A stretch of DNA of 5,700 nt, taken from NCBI GenBank assembly GCA_003449615.1, contig DMHA01000177.1, forward strand, positions 1 to 5,700, read 5' to 3'. Positions 5,439 to 5,700 of the stretch are shown here, piece by piece. Both the position numbers and the translations under genes were made by a program. The first letter of the stretch is position 1. Every line of letters starts with the position of its first letter. A model generated the notes under the pieces. The model ran no database searches. It saw only the letters and a list, made by a program, of their open reading frames with translations, and had not been told where the DNA came from. Source of the stretch: Flavobacterium sp. Its GTDB lineage: Bacteria > Bacteroidota > Bacteroidia > Flavobacteriales > Flavobacteriaceae.

Positions 5439-5508
5439 ACATTGTATCACTCACTAAATTTAAAAACCAAAAGACAAGTAAAATAAGACACTAGAATAAA
5501 GTAATAAA

Positions 5509-5540
5509 GATTAAAAAGTTAATCTAAGAAATCAACTTTT
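5509..5540 (+). terminator. Weak hairpin(s) downstream of kdtA
   Basis: Two alternative AT-rich stems occur about 70-100 bp after the kdtA stop. GATTAA (5509-5514) pairs with TTAATC (5519-5524), and AAAAGTT (5514-5520) pairs with AACTTTT (5534-5540). The second ends in four T. Neither is GC-rich, so termination here is only a possibility. The rest of 5439-5640 is AT-rich spacer in which I see no gene or RNA. Confidence 0.25.
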
Positions 5541-5645
5541 AGTAAGAATTTTTGAGTTTATTGATTGAAAAACAAACTGTTGAAGACCAAAGAAAAAAAT
5601 ATTGAAAAAAATATAAAAAAAATATTTATACTATTAAAAAATTTA

Positions 5646-5653
5646 TATCTTTG
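5646..5653 (+). promoter_or_regulatory. Strong Bacteroidota -7 promoter element
   Basis: TATCTTTG, followed by C, exactly matches TAnnTTTG and lies 37 bp before the ATG at 5691. The -33 region is only TTTA (5625-5628, 17 bp upstream), a partial match to TTTG. The surrounding A/T-rich tract and this element suggest a well-expressed separate transcription unit for the gene that begins at 5691. Confidence 0.7.
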
Positions 5654-5690
5654 CCTCGAATTAATAATTAACCTTTTATAATTAAGTAAG

Positions 5691-5700
5691 ATGAAAAAAG
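5691..5700 (+). CDS. Start of an unidentified gene (first three codons only)
   Basis: ATGAAAAAAG at the right edge encodes Met-Lys-Lys and then leaves the window. It is supported as a start by the strong promoter 37 bp upstream and by the AATTAAGTAAG leader, which has A at -3 and -6, the initiation context favoured in Flavobacterium. Met-Lys-Lys is compatible with a signal peptide of an exported protein, but three codons cannot identify the product. Confidence 0.5.

Overview
The window looks like chromosomal DNA from a low-GC member of the Bacteroidota, most likely Flavobacterium or a close relative in Flavobacteriaceae. The base composition is AT-rich, and two promoters match the Bacteroidota -7 consensus TAnnTTTG. 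Start codons lack Shine-Dalgarno sequences and instead carry A at -3 and -6. The rpsB-tsf pair encodes proteins of the Bacteroidota type. The genus is an inference from sequence style and recalled homologues, not from a database search.

Layout. Positions 1-402 hold the 3' part of rpsB (ribosomal protein S2), which ends in a very acidic tail. A 165-bp spacer follows, carrying a tandem and inverted repeat. Next is complete tsf (EF-Ts, 568-1392), closed by a strong hairpin terminator at about 1414-1450 that probably works in both directions. A DinB-superfamily gene (1486-1941, minus) converges on tsf. It is divergent from a small ArsC/Spx-like thioredoxin-fold gene (2018-2368, plus). That gene converges with a DegT/WbpE-like sugar aminotransferase gene (2377-3519, minus). 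The aminotransferase start is overlapped on its upstream side by a short dispersed-repeat-like sequence (about 3523-3549). On the other side of a 150-bp spacer, a plus-strand operon begins at a good TAnnTTTG promoter. It consists of a small antitoxin-like gene, a RelE/ParE-family toxin overlapping it by 10 bp, and kdtA/waaA (Kdo transferase), whose ATG overlaps the toxin stop codon (TAATG). The last 250 bp are AT-rich and non-coding. They carry a very good promoter and the first codons of another gene at 5691.

How the genes work together. rpsB-tsf is a conserved translation pair. kdtA adds Kdo to lipid A, and the aminotransferase resembles enzymes that make amino-sugar nucleotides for O-antigen or other glycans, so the right half has an envelope-polysaccharide theme. 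The toxin-antitoxin pair sits between these two envelope genes, directly upstream of kdtA and in the same transcription unit. The most notable observations are this coupling, a 9-bp inverted repeat around the toxin-antitoxin promoter, the repeat that creates a false upstream start for the aminotransferase, and the repeat element between rpsB and tsf. I found no CRISPR array, tRNA, rRNA or transposase, and no clear evidence of a wholly new system.
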